From the NCBI GenBank assembly GCA_002049455.2, contig KV919214.1, forward strand, positions 1-47,075: a stretch of 47,075 nucleotides of DNA, read 5' to 3'. The translations under genes and the position numbers were made by a program. Every line of letters begins with the position of its first letter. Position 1 is the first letter of the stretch. Of this stretch, positions 1-10,523 are shown in pieces. The notes beneath the pieces were generated by a model. That model had not been told where the DNA came from, made no database searches, and saw only the letters and a program-made list of their open reading frames with translations. Source of the stretch: Porphyra umbilicalis. Its lineage: Eukaryota > Rhodophyta > Bangiophyceae > Bangiales > Bangiaceae.

Positions 1-2
1 TG

Positions 3-1167
3 GACGACAGCGACGGCAATGACAACGGCGGCGGCACTGACGACGGCGGCGGCAATGACGATGGCGGCGGCAATGACGATGGCGGCGGCAATGACGATGG
101 CGGCGGCAATGACGATGGCGGCGGCAATGACGATGGCGGCGGCAATGACGACGATGCGGGTGTGGACGTGCCCACCGCAACGGTGACGGCGACGGTGACG
201 GCAACGGCGACTGCGGCGGACGGGAAGGCCCCCAGCCGGCGCCGACGACGCGGCCGCGGCGCCTCCGAGGCCCCCCGGTCGGCGCCCTCTGCCGACGACG
301 CTGCGGCGAGTGCCGCGGCTGCCGGGGGCGGCATCCCCAATGCTGGCCCCGCCGGCGGCACCGCCGGTCCCCCCCCCCCTGCGCCCACGCCCCCCCCCCC
401 CCCACCGACGGCGGCGGCGGTGGGTCCGACTCGGATGCGCCCGAGGAGGTGTCCCTGACCGCCGCCCGCTCCGCCGCCGCGGCGGTGCGGGCGGCGGAGC
501 GGGCGGCGACGGCGGGCAGCCGCCGCCGCCCCTCTGCCTCCCGGGCGGCGCGCAAAAAGCGGCGGCTGGCCGAGGCGGCGGCGACGGCGGCGGCCGCCGA
601 CGGCGGCGGTGACGGTGGCGGCGGCAGCGGCGCGTCGGCGGCGGGGGGGGGCGGCGGCTCCCCACCGCCGCCGGCGCCGGCGCCGGCGCCGGCGCCGGCG
701 CCGCCACCGCCGCCACTATCGACGCGGACGGCGGCGGCGGCGGCGGCGAGCGCCACCTGCCGGCGGCGCTGCTCGCGCGCGCCGCCGCCGCGGCGGCGGC
801 CAGTACCGCCGCCGCCGACGGCGCGGCGGCGGCCGCCGACGCAACGGCCGCGTCTGTTGCTGCCCGCCAGGCGGCGGCGCTGCGCGCGGCGGGCGGCGGC
901 GGCCGCCGCCGCCGCCGCCGGCCGCTGCCCGAGGCGGGGCCGGGGGTGGAGGTGGTGGCGCTGCCCCCCGCGGCGGCCGCGGGCGGCGGCGGCAGTGGCG
1001 GCGGCGGCAGCGGCGGCGGAGCCGCCGCGGCGTCGTCGGTGGCGGCGGCGGCGCGGCGCGGCGTCGACCCGTCGGCGGCGGCGGCGCAGCGGTTTTTGCG
1101 GCGGACCTTTGGGTTTTCCCGGCGGGTGCCAGCGTCGTCGGAGCGCGCGCGGCGGCGGCGGTGGTGA
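3..1167 (+). CDS. Partial unrecognised low-complexity protein (3' end), frame broken at least twice
   Basis: A reading frame enters from the left edge in phase with position 3. It begins with Asp/Gly/Asn repeats (GGGNDD), then basic, Ala-rich and Pro-rich stretches. Its composition continues smoothly only if the frame changes twice: near the C runs at about 370-403 (next frame gives GSDSDAPEEVSLTAARSA), and near the G/C runs at about 640-714 (next frame gives TIDADGGGGGGERHLPAALL). The last frame ends QRFLRRTFGFSRRVPASSER...RRW with TGA at 1165-1167. Both shifts need one missing base, which suggests sequencing or assembly errors in homopolymers rather than a dead gene. I recognise no domain. 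The start lies outside the window. Because almost no stop codons occur in such GC-rich DNA, the coding status is uncertain. Confidence 0.3.
24..153 (+). repeat. 18-bp minisatellite (GGCGGCGGCAATGACGAT)
   Basis: About six to seven near-perfect tandem copies of an 18-bp unit. In the entering frame it encodes Gly-Gly-Gly-Asn-Asp-Asp repeats. The 18-bp period keeps the reading frame, as expected for a coding minisatellite in a disordered region. Confidence 0.8.
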
Positions 1168-2600
1168 GGGGGGGGCGGGCGAGTGCCGGCGGCGCGTGGG
1201 GCTCTGTCGCAATGGCGGCGGCGGGGAGGCGGTGGGGAGGCGGTGGGGAGGCGGTGGGGAGGCGGTGGGGAGGCGGTGGGCAGGCGGTGGGCAGGCGGTG
1301 GGGAGGCGGTGGGCAGGCGGTGGGGAGGCGGTGGGGAGGCGGTGGGGAGGTGGTGGGTGGGGCCCAGGCGCGGAAGAGGCTACAAAGGCCGTAGGGCGTG
1401 CGTGGTTGTGTTGGTGTGGACTACATGTCGTTTCCTTGCAGGTAGGCGCATGAAGAAAGCGTTTTCCCTGCTGTGCTCGCGGGGTCGCTAAACTTGGCAC
1501 AGAACGGGGTGTGTGGGATGGGTACGCGGGAAAAGTTTGCGCTCAGCGAGTACATTGGAGCTGAGAGACACCTCCTTACCTGTAGGTTTGCACTGGATTG
1601 GAGACTCTGCGGTGGATCCTTTTTCTTCTCCGTCTTGAGAGAGAAGTGGCACCAAGGCAGGTACTGTACACGACAATGTACAGTCGCAAAGCACGGTGCG
1701 TCGCCATGTGCCGTACAGCAGTGTGGTTCAGCCACGTGGAGCTGGTCAATCTGTGGTGGCTCCATCGTCATTGTTCCGTTCGGTTGGAACGGTCGCAGCA
1801 CTCACCTTCATGGCTTACAAAATATTCACGATTCAAGCTCAAGGGGATTGGCTTTCAAGTCCGGGCTTCGGCACTTTGACCAATCACAGCGGAGGGATTG
1901 GCCGGGTGCCGCGCAGCGCATGGCCCGGCCGTGGCCCCTTTGAGTGGACAGCCATCACAGGCCGCGCCACGTGTGGCATCCGTGAGGGGGCAACCCGATT
2001 CCCCTCCCCTCAAGCGGCCACCGTGCCTCGCACAAGGGGTGCGGAGAGAGGGCTCGCCACGGCCCCCCCCGCAGACCGACGGCCGCGCCGCACCCCCCCG
2101 GCTCGCGCCGTGGCCAGCCTTGTGGAGGAGGCGGCGGCCCCGCGCGGCACGCGCAGCGCGGGACGGGCGAGTGAGGCGGCCCCCAGCGGGCGCAGTGGCG
2201 CAGCAGACCGCCAGCAGCGGAGCAACGACGCCGGCGCACGGCGGTGGTGGTGGTGTGGCGGTACCGGTGACGGCGCGAGCGCCAGCGAGCGCTTGCACAC
2301 GGCTGCGCCAGCGCCACTGGCGGCGGTGCGTGACTGGCGCCGACGGACGGAGGGTGGGAGGACGCCAAGCGCGGGCTGGTGCCACCGTGTTTCACTCGCC
2401 CCCTGGCTGGGCGTGTCGACGCTGTACGAGGGTGTGTTGTTGGTGCTCCCCCCGCGCCCCCCCGCGGGCGCCGCTTCGTCGGGGCGTGTGAGGTCTGGCG
2501 GTGGCAGCCGCGCCCCCCCCCCCCCATGCGCTGTCCGCACGTCTAGCCGTCTCGGCTGCCTGGTTGCGGTGCGGCAGCAGCCGGCGCAGGGGGCGCCACC
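1168..2600. other. Intergenic region between edge gene and formin
   Basis: Holds the G-rich minisatellite, then a more AT-balanced stretch (about 1400-1870) with no convincing gene, then a GC-rich stretch (about 1900-2600) leading to the formin start. Open frames here do not look like conserved protein. I see no clear TATA box close to the formin ATG. Confidence 0.5.
1224..1361 (+). repeat. 11-bp G-rich minisatellite with G-quadruplex pattern
   Basis: About 12 tandem copies of GGAGGCGGTGG with G/C variants (GGGG or GGGC at the junction). Runs of three to four G are spaced by seven bases (AGGCGGT), so the plus strand repeatedly meets the usual G3+N1-7 pattern. It lies just after the stop of the edge gene, in its likely 3' UTR or in the spacer. 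An 11-bp period is not frame-preserving, so it is probably non-coding. Confidence 0.85.
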
Positions 2601-5600
2601 ATGAAGGGCCTCGGGCTGCTGCAGACGTTTTACAAGAAACCCGTCAAGCGCTGCGTCGTCGAGCTGTCTGACGGCCTGTGGGCGGGCGTCCACTCGGACG
2701 ATGGGGTGTTTGAGACGGACCTCCGGCAGTCGCTCGTCAAATCGCGCAAGCGGTACGGGGAGCTCGGGGAAATCCTGCTCGTCGACACCTCCCCTGCGCC
2801 CTTCCTCACCTCGGTGTGTGCGGATGTGCTCACCTCCCATGTCGTCTACCTGGGGCCCTGGGCGGGCGCCCCGTCGCTGCACAGCGTGTGGGAGGTTGTG
2901 GCCGACATGTACGACTACCTGGCGGCGGGGGCGGCGACCGGCCACAGCCGGGTGGTGCTCCTCGTCGGCACCAACCTGTTCCCTGGCTATCCGGCGCTCG
3001 CACCCGTCGCGCTGCTCTCCGCTGCCTACTGGGTGTACACGCGGGTGGCGGAGAATGGGGCCGACGCGCTCTCGCTCTTCCTCTCTCGCGCGCGGTCGGC
3101 GAGGCTGACCACCGACCGGCAGCTGCTGGAGGAGGCGGACGGGACGCGGCGGCCCAACTTGACCGCCCTGATGAACTGGTTCTCCGCCGTCCGACGCACC
3201 GCGTCGTTGCCGGTACGCAAGCCCGTGCGCCTCCTCAAGGTGCTCGTGCAGGGGAGCGTGACACTCCACGGTGGGGACGCGTGGAACCCCATCGTGCGCC
3301 TCTACACGCCGTCCAAGTTTGAGGACGCCCACGAGTGCGTGACGCTCGTGCGTCGCGAGGGGGAAGCCGCCGCCGTCGGCACTGACTTTGCGTCGTTTGA
3401 CCTCGACGAGGTCGTTTGCGGGGACGCGGTGCTGGTGTTTGAGCACTGGCTGCCGCTCGTGGACCAGACGCGGCCCCTCTTCTCCACCGTCCTCCACACC
3501 GCCTTTGTCACCGCGCCGTGCCACCGGATCGGGATTGGGGAGTTGGACTTGGCGCCCGACGTTGGGGAGCTGCGCGTCGACAGCCACCTGGCTGTCGACG
3601 TTTTTTTCCCAGACGACATGGACGATGAGCCAGAGGTGGACGACACGGAGGGCAACGCGGCGTTTGAGAAGAAGTACGGGGCGGGCGTTCTCCACTACTT
3701 GGATCGGGTGCGGGAGGAGGCGTCTGGGATCAACAGCCTCGCGGCGACGGCGCCGACGGCGCCACTCATCCACCCCGCCCATGTGTCGGGGTCGGGCGCG
3801 GTCGGGACGGGCTCGGGCCCGGGCCCGGGTGGCGCGTCGTCGCGGTACAACCCGACGCTCACCCCCCAGCAGTCGGCCGTCATGGAGTCGTCGGCTGGGC
3901 AAGACTTCCTCTCGGAACTGACCGCGACGGTCGGCGCGCGCAACGCGACGGCGGCGGCGGACGCCATTTCCGCTGCCGGTGCGCTCGGCGACGGCGGCGG
4001 CGGGGACGACGCGGATGCCGGCCGCAAGATGAAGCTCATCCAGGACATGCTGCGGCAGGTGCCCGAAAACGACTTGGCCCACTTTGCGCAGGCCTTTCAA
4101 TCCTTCCGCGAGGGTGGCGGATCCGACAGCAGCGGTGGCTCGGGCGACGAGGACGATGGGCGGCGGCGGGCGCGGCAGTCCCTCAACCGCACCTTCCGCG
4201 CCAAGGGCAGCGGTCGCGGTCGCGGCGGAGACGACGACCGGCGGCGTCGGCGTCGGCACAGCCGGCGACACAGCGGCGACAGCTTCACGTCGGCCGGCAA
4301 TGACAGCCTCGATGAGTACCTCATGGACCAGAGTAACGTGCGGTTTGTCGAGGAGGAGCCGCTGTCGTCGGGCGCCCACTCGTCGTCCTCCTCGACGGCC
4401 GCGTCGTACGTGCGGCGGCGGCGCAAGGGCGGCGCGCCGTCGAGACCGCCGGCGGGGCCGACTTCGGGTGACGGCGGACGGCGGCGGCGGCAGGGCGACG
4501 GTGGCGATGCGGATGGGGATGTGGACGAACAAGACGGCGGCGCTCCCGCGCCGTCGGCGGAAGACGAGCGAAACGCCATTGGCGCGGTGGTGTCCCCGAC
4601 GGCCACTGGCGATGCAGCGGCCGGTGGTCTTGACGGCACGCCGGGCGTGCCCCCTGGTGGTCGTGTCCTGCCCCCGCCGCCAGCACCGGCGGGTGGCGAG
4701 CCAGGGCCAGCGCCCCCACCACCGCCGGGCGGGGCGCCAGCACCGCCGGGCGTGAGTGGGGGCCTCCCACCCCCGCCCCCACCGCCTGGCGGCTTGCGCC
4801 CCCCGACCGGAGGCGGCGCCGGCGGCGCACGACCGCCCCCGCCCCCACCACCTGGGGGCTTGCGGCCGCCCACCGGCAGCGGCGGCGGCGGCGGCGCTCC
4901 ACCGCCGCCGCCACCTCCACCCGGCGGTCTGCGGCCGCCCACCGGCGGCGGTGCGGGTGGCGCGGCTCCGCCACCCCCACCACCACCACCGGGTGGCTTG
5001 CGGCCGCCAGTTCCTGGTGTTGGCGCCGGACCGCCCCTCAAGCCACCGCCGCCGCCGCCCCCACCTGGGGGGCTGCGGCGACCAACGCCCGGCACTGCCG
5101 GCGGAGGCTCTGGGCCGCCGCCGCCACCCCCCCGCCCGGCGGGTTGCGGCCGCCGGGCCCGCCGGTTCCACCCCCACCCGGTGGCTTGCGGCCGCCTGGT
5201 CCGCCAGTTCCACCCCCACCCGGTGGCTTGCGGCCGCCTGGTCCGCCAGTTCCACCCCCACCCGGTGGCCTGCGGCCGCCTGGTCCGCCAGTTCCACCCC
5301 CACCCGGTGGCCTGAGACCGCCTGGCCCGCCCGTGCCGCCACCGCCCGGTGGCCTGAGGCCGCCTGGCCCGCCCGTGCCGCCTCCACCCGCAGGCCTGCG
5401 GCCTCCCCGCGCATCCGGGGCGCCAAAGCCCCCTGCCGGCGGCCTACCACCCCGCGGTGGCGGCGGCAGCGGCAGCGAGGCGGACGCGACGGCGGCGGCA
5501 GCAGCGGCTCAAGCGCTCTCCGTGGCGAACGCGGCCAAAGCCAAGCGCAATGAGACCAAGATGGTTCACTGGACGCCGCTCTCCAAGCAAAAGGTTCAAA

Positions 5601-7702
5601 AGTCTCTCTTTGAGTCGGAGGCGTTCCGCAACAACGCGGCGGCAGATATGGCCAAGCTGGTGGACGAGGGCGTCCAAAAGCAAATCCAAGCCGCCTTCTC
5701 CTCCAAGCCGCCGCCCAAGCGGGAGCCGACACCAGAAGAGTCGGCCGCCGCCGCTGAGGCGGAGAAGAACAAGCCCTTTGCCGCTGGGGTGCTCGAGGCC
5801 CGCCGCACGCAGAATATCGAGATTACGCTGCGACGGTTCACGGCCAAGCCGCCGGCCATTGCTCAGGCGATCAACACCCTCGACCCGACCGGGGCGGTGC
5901 TGTCGGACGAGAACGTTGTTGCGCTGAGGAGCGCCATCCCGACCTCTGAAGAGTTTATGGCCGCCAAGCTGTTTGCGGGCACCCCCGAGTGCGAGGAGAA
6001 CATTGACAAGCTCAACCCTGCCGAGTCTTTTGTGGTTCATGCGTCGCGCGTGCCCCGCTTTGGTCAAAAATTGTCGGCAATGCTGACCATCCGGTCTGCG
6101 AGCGGGGCGGCGGCGGAGATCAAGGCGTCGCTCGACACGCTGCTGGTTGCATGCCGGGAGGTCAAGACATCCGACCGCCTCCAAAACTTCCTTGCCGTCG
6201 CGCTCATGACCGGCAACTTCCTCAACGCCGGGACGAACAAGGGCGCGGCGCGAGGCGTGCGGGTTGAGAGCCTCCTCAAGTTCAACGAGACACGCTCCCT
6301 GGACCGCGATGTGTCGCTGCTCCACTACATTGCACAGCTGGTTTCGAAGAAGGCGCCGGAGGTTCTGCAACTGCAAGAGCAGATGGCGCATGTGGCCAAG
6401 GCGCAGCGTATCAATAAGGACGACCTGTCCGTCGAGTTGACGCAGCTGCAGCGGGCCGTCTCCATCCTTGGCTCTGAGATTACGCTGATGCTCAAGGAAA
6501 TCCCAGAGGGGGCGGCCGGCGCGGCCGGCGGCTCGCTGCCTGTAGCCGCCAAGCCCCCAGCCGCGGCGGGACTGCGGGGCGCCCCGCGACCGCCGCAGCA
6601 GCTGCTGTCGGCGGTCGGTCGAGGGGCGTCGTCCAACGGGACAGCCTCCAGTGCGGTGCGGCGGGCGGGGTCTTCGGCAAGCGGCGACTCGCTGCCAGTC
6701 GCCCCGACGGCGTCCTTGGTCGCCGACCGAAAGGATGAGACGGTGGCGGGCGATAACGCGACCGACGACGATAAGGCTGGCGACAAGGCTGGCGACAAGG
6801 CCGGCGACAAGGCCAGCGACAAGGCGAAGGCGTCGGCGGAAGTGGTTGGCGATGGCAATGGCGATGGCGATGGCGACGCTGCCGGTGACGACACCAAGGG
6901 CGGCGACGCCGACGAGACGCCGCTTGCCACCGCGCGTCGCGTCTATGCCGAAACGGAATCCACCGCGGCTGAGCTGCAGGTGCTTCTTAACACGGTTGTG
7001 CGGGAATTTGAGGACATGGCCACCTACCTGGGCGAAGACACCCGCTCCAAGACCGATGAGCTCTTTTCTACCATCCACACCCTCGTGACGGATATTGAGC
7101 GGTGCGCGAAGGAGAACGAAGTGCGCGAGAAGACCAAGGCTCAAAAAGAGCGTCTCGCCGCTTCGCGCAAAGCCATGGAGGAGGCGACGGTTGGCAAGGA
7201 TGCGGTTGGTGCCAAGGCTGCGGACGGCGCCAAGGCTGCGGACGGCGCCAAGGCTGCGGACGGCGCCAAGGCTGCGGACGGTGCCAAGGCTGCGGACGGT
7301 GCCAAGGCTGCGGACGGTGCCAAGGCTGCGGACGGCGCCAAGGCTGCCGACGGCGCCAAGGCTGCCGACGGCGCCAAGGCTGCCGACGGTGGTGCTGCGG
7401 GGAACAACGCGTCGAACGGGGAGCGCTCCTCACCGTCGTCCCTGCTTGTCTCGGGCAAGGGAGTCGATAGCAACGCCGCGGCAGTTCCGCCCGGTTGCGA
7501 GTCCCCCAGAGCCGGTCCGCCGATGGGTCGACTTGAGGGCGACAGCGGCGACGGGGAGCCCACGGAGGACGAGGTCGAACTGACCTTTGGCGGGGCCGAC
7601 GAGGCGGCGTCGGGCGCACCAGACGGCGCTGCCGCGCCGAGCAGGCGAGGCAACGCCAGGCGAAAGCGGTCCAACCGGAACAGGCGCCCCGCCAAGGCGT
7701 GA
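2601..7702 (+). CDS. Formin with N-terminal PTEN/C2-like module, FH1 and FH2 (one apparent frameshift)
   Basis: Formins nucleate and elongate unbranched actin filaments; FH1 binds profilin-actin and FH2 dimers hold the barbed end. The start MKGLGLLQTFYKKPVKR resembles plant class II formins, and GCCACCATG is an excellent initiation context. Residues 1-200 align with the PTEN-like phosphatase module but lack the Cys-X5-Arg loop (here LLVGTNLFPGYPAL, 120-133). Residues about 205-337 match the C2-like part (FSTVLHTAFVTA, then HLAVDVFF). A disordered, basic and acidic linker leads to a long FH1 (about 690-937). FH2 starts near 973 (MVHWTPLSKQKV) and carries the hallmark GNFLNAGTNKGAARG. A disordered insert (nt about 6500-6945) splits FH2 before its final helices (MATYLGEDTRSKTDELF). 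The frame changes in the C7 run at 5127-5133; one extra C would give about 1700 residues. The tail is disordered and basic. Confidence 0.88.
5144..5400 (+). repeat. 42-bp FH1 repeat units (GPPVPPPPGGLRPP)
   Basis: Six successive 42-bp units each encode GPPVPPPPGGLRPP. They follow an upstream set of longer units of type PPPPPPPGGLRPPTGGGAGG (about 4770-5130). The polyproline tracts are the profilin-actin binding sites of the formin. Near-identity of the units suggests recent expansion by slippage or unequal exchange. Confidence 0.85.
7200..7390 (+). repeat. 18-bp coding minisatellite (GAKAAD repeats) in formin tail
   Basis: About ten tandem copies of an 18-bp unit (GGCGCCAAGGCTGCGGAC) encode Gly-Ala-Lys-Ala-Ala-Asp. 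The repeat follows the last FH2 helices and probably forms a charged flexible or helical tail. A shorter AGDK repeat lies at about 6775-6825 inside the FH2 insert. Confidence 0.85.
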
Positions 7703-8621
7703 CGCGGCAGTCGGTCGTGCCACGGCGGCGGGTAGTGCCCCACGGTAGAACCTCGCCGCATTTGTTTTTAGACATCGAGAGGTACGGGGGTGATCATGCG
7801 TGTATACTGTAGTTCAGGTGGTTATGTAGAGGGCGCTCTGGTTGCGGGCCATCCTGGGCGGGGGGCGGTGTGCATGTGGGTTGCTATTTTGTGTGTAGGC
7901 GGGAACTGAAGAAACGTATTGCAGTCTGCTCAATTTTGCCGGTCTGAGCCGGAACAGAACGCGATCAGACTCCCAGCCATCCATTCAGCCGGATATCCGT
8001 CTGTCACCAGTTCTTGACACTTGTACCAGTTCTTAGCAAATTGGGCTTGTGTGGGAAATCCACAGTGTTTACAGATGAAATCTGGTTCCTGGGGATGCTC
8101 CGGAACCGCCTACGGCGCAGTTCACTCTTTTTTTTTAAAAGAAACAAAGCATATCAGCGCGGTCTGAGTCACACCACTGGACTCGTGAACTCATCAGCTC
8201 TCCAACGATGCCTTGTGCGCCTCAAACGGAGCACTCCTGGACGAGAACAGCGCGCGTTTTTCCCTGGAAAAGAGCAGGAAAAAGTACATGGCCGGATCGG
8301 TGCAATTCCGCGTCCACAGAGCCCTTCCAGTGATTTCCGAGCGGAGCGTCTTGCCCCAGCGGACACGTTGAGGTCGTGGCCAATGCCTCTCACGGGTCGT
8401 AGGGTTGAGGGGGGGGGACGATGCCCCTCCTGCGCGTCCTGCCCGTCGACACGGCCGAGGAGGACGCGCCGGCGGGGGACAGTAGTTTACTGTGGTTGTC
8501 GTGGTCCCAAGTACCAACCATAGTTCTGTTTTGTTGTGTCACACAGAGCAGCCACTTGGTGGCAGCAACCGCTATGAGCACACCAAAGAGCACGCTCACA
8601 TGGCACCCACAGAGACCCACC
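7703..8621. other. Convergent spacer between formin and eIF3L
   Basis: Holds the 3' ends of two converging genes. Base composition drops towards AT-balance. The short open frames are not convincing genes. The motif ACCAGTTCTTGACA occurs near 8004 and again near 17508; I see no element boundaries around either copy. Confidence 0.5.
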
Positions 8622-10523
8622 TCAGGCTGCCCGCGCAGCACGGGCGGCGGCCAGCCGGCCTGGCGCCCCCCCCGAGGGCGCCCCCGACGCACTCGCCGGG
8701 GGCCCCAACGCCGCCGCCGCCCGCCGCTGGACGGCGGCCAGCAATTCTGCAGACTTGCCAACCTGCTCCATAAAGTACTCCCCGTAGCGCGTCTCCACGA
8801 TCGTCCCCGACACGTGCACATCGTTGCCATCGACGTAAAAGGCAAGGTCCGCCGCCGACGGCGGCGCGCCGTTATCGGCCACCGCGGGCGCTTCCGCGCC
8901 GACCGCCGCGCCGACGGCGGCCGTCGACGCGGCCGCCGTGGTGACGGCGGCAACCGTCGGTCCATCGGCCGCAGCGGAGCGGGAGCCCCCCGCCTTGTGC
9001 TTGAGGCCGAGCAGGTGCGCCCGCAGCGCCGACTCGTCGGCGTTCATGAAGCGCGCCAGCTTGTCGAGCCCAATAGTCGTGTACAGCTTGAGGTAGGAGC
9101 GAAGCTCTGGCAGCTGCAGCTGCTGACGCACGTCCCGCAGAAAGATGGCAGACTGCTGGCTGAGGGCCGCCGCCGACATGTCGCCGCCCGCGTCCCACAC
9201 CGGCGGCGCAGGGGAGATGAACTTGGGGCTCGTGTACCCAAACGTGTCCTCGTACGCCGCAACCTCACCCACGCGCATGCGCGCCAGCCGCTCCCCGGCC
9301 TTTTCCCGCACAATGACCATCAGCGACTCATCGACGTGTTGAGGGTGGAGCGCGAGGCACAGTGCAAGGAGCGCCGCCATCTGGTCGTGCCGCTTGTTGA
9401 TCTGCTCATACTGGTAGCTGCGCGTGTGGAATTGCTTGAGGCGGCCGACGCGAGAGAGCGTCGTCGACAGGATCCGCACCGCGTCCTCGTAGCGGCGGAG
9501 CATGCACTGACAAAAACCCATGTAGTAAAAGAGGGAGATGTGGCACGCCGTCACGTGGGTGTACAGGGACGTCACCGAGCCGTCAACGAGGTGCAGCGGC
9601 TGGAGGACCATCAGGGCCAGCCGGTAGTCACCAACGAGCGTGTGCACACGCAGCAGGCCGACGATCGAGTAGTAGCCAATGTAGCGGTACGTCGGGCGGG
9701 TCGACAGGTCAAAATCCTCCGCCGCCGCGTCGGCCGACCCCGACGGGAGCCCCCCGTTGAGCATCCACGGGCACACGTTGGACTTGGAGACGAGGGCGTG
9801 CAGGTAGCGCAGCACCGCGTTGACAGACCACACATCCTCATTGTTGCGGAGGTACTCCACCTCCTCCGGGGCGAGCTTGGACAGCTTGGTCCGGAAGGCG
9901 CACCACGCTTCCGTCTGGTACACAAACTCGTCAATCATATCCCAGAGCCACGACGGGGGCAGGGACACCTCGACGAGCCCGTCGTGGAGGAAGAGGCCAA
10001 ACAGGTCGCAGTAGTTGTTCCACGAATGCACCTGCTGGGAGAGGGTCGGCGAGCCACTGCCGTACAGGTGGCGGTAGTAGAGCTCCTTGTAGAGCACGCC
10101 AAACGTGTCCTCCTCCGACTCAATCGAGTCGACGGCTTCCACGATCAGGGGCCACTCGGGCCAGGAGCCGCCACTAAAGTAGCGATCCGACAGCGCCCGG
10201 AAAGTCTGCTCGTACAACGAGTGCACGTCATCGACCTTGCCGGCCAGCACCGCGGTGCGGAGCATCGTCACATACATGACGACCTTGGACGGCACGTTGG
10301 AGAAGCCCTCCGCGTCGTCGGCACCGTCATCGTCGCCCAGGAGCAGGGCGGGAGACATGGACGGGCCATCCCGCCGGCCGCCACCACCCCCGCCGCCGCC
10401 GCCGCCGCCGCCATCACGGTCACGGTCACCGCGGTTGCGGCGGCCACCGCCGCCCTCCCCTTCGTCTCGGTAGTTGGACCGCCGCTCTGTCACGCTCGCC
10501 ACATCACCACGACGCCACTCCAT
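8622..10523 (-). CDS. eIF3L: Eukaryotic translation initiation factor 3 subunit L (eIF3L)
   Basis: A subunit of the eIF3 complex, which binds the 40S ribosome and mRNA at initiation. The 633-residue protein matches eIF3L across its core: SWNNYCDLFGLFLHDG, LPPSWLWDMIDEFVYQ, IGYYSIVGLLRVHTLVGDY, YYMGFCQCMLRRYEDAVRI, then KFISP and a C-terminal PCI region (LRSYLKLYTTIGLDKLARFM, DLAFYVDGNDVHVSGT, RYGEYFMEQV). Conservation starts near residue 75. The first 70 residues add an Arg/Gly-rich segment with a run of 12 Gly (24-52), and the last 35 form an Ala/Gly/Arg-rich tail; both look disordered. The ATG at 10523 is the only good start before the conserved core. No intron is visible. It is transcribed in the same direction as the AroDE and PP2A genes upstream. 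Confidence 0.95.
   Translation of the reverse strand: MEWRRGDVASVTERRSNYRDEGEGGGGRRNRGDRDRDGGGGGGGGGGGGRRDGPSMSPALLLGDDDGADDAEGFSNVPSKVVMYVTMLRTAVLAGKVDDVHSLYEQTFRALSDRYFSGGSWPEWPLIVEAVDSIESEEDTFGVLYKELYYRHLYGSGSPTLSQQVHSWNNYCDLFGLFLHDGLVEVSLPPSWLWDMIDEFVYQTEAWCAFRTKLSKLAPEEVEYLRNNEDVWSVNAVLRYLHALVSKSNVCPWMLNGGLPSGSADAAAEDFDLSTRPTYRYIGYYSIVGLLRVHTLVGDYRLALMVLQPLHLVDGSVTSLYTHVTACHISLFYYMGFCQCMLRRYEDAVRILSTTLSRVGRLKQFHTRSYQYEQINKRHDQMAALLALCLALHPQHVDESLMVIVREKAGERLARMRVGEVAAYEDTFGYTSPKFISPAPPVWDAGGDMSAAALSQQSAIFLRDVRQQLQLPELRSYLKLYTTIGLDKLARFMNADESALRAHLLGLKHKAGGSRSAAADGPTVAAVTTAAASTAAVGAAVGAEAPAVADNGAPPSAADLAFYVDGNDVHVSGTIVETRYGEYFMEQVGKSAELLAAVQRRAAAALGPPASASGAPSGGAPGRLAAARAARAA

Noticed and set aside
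2010..5732. A minus-strand open frame of more than 1200 codons opposite the formin
   Set aside because: Antisense shadow of the GC-rich formin gene; Arg/Ala/Gly/His-rich with no conserved feature.
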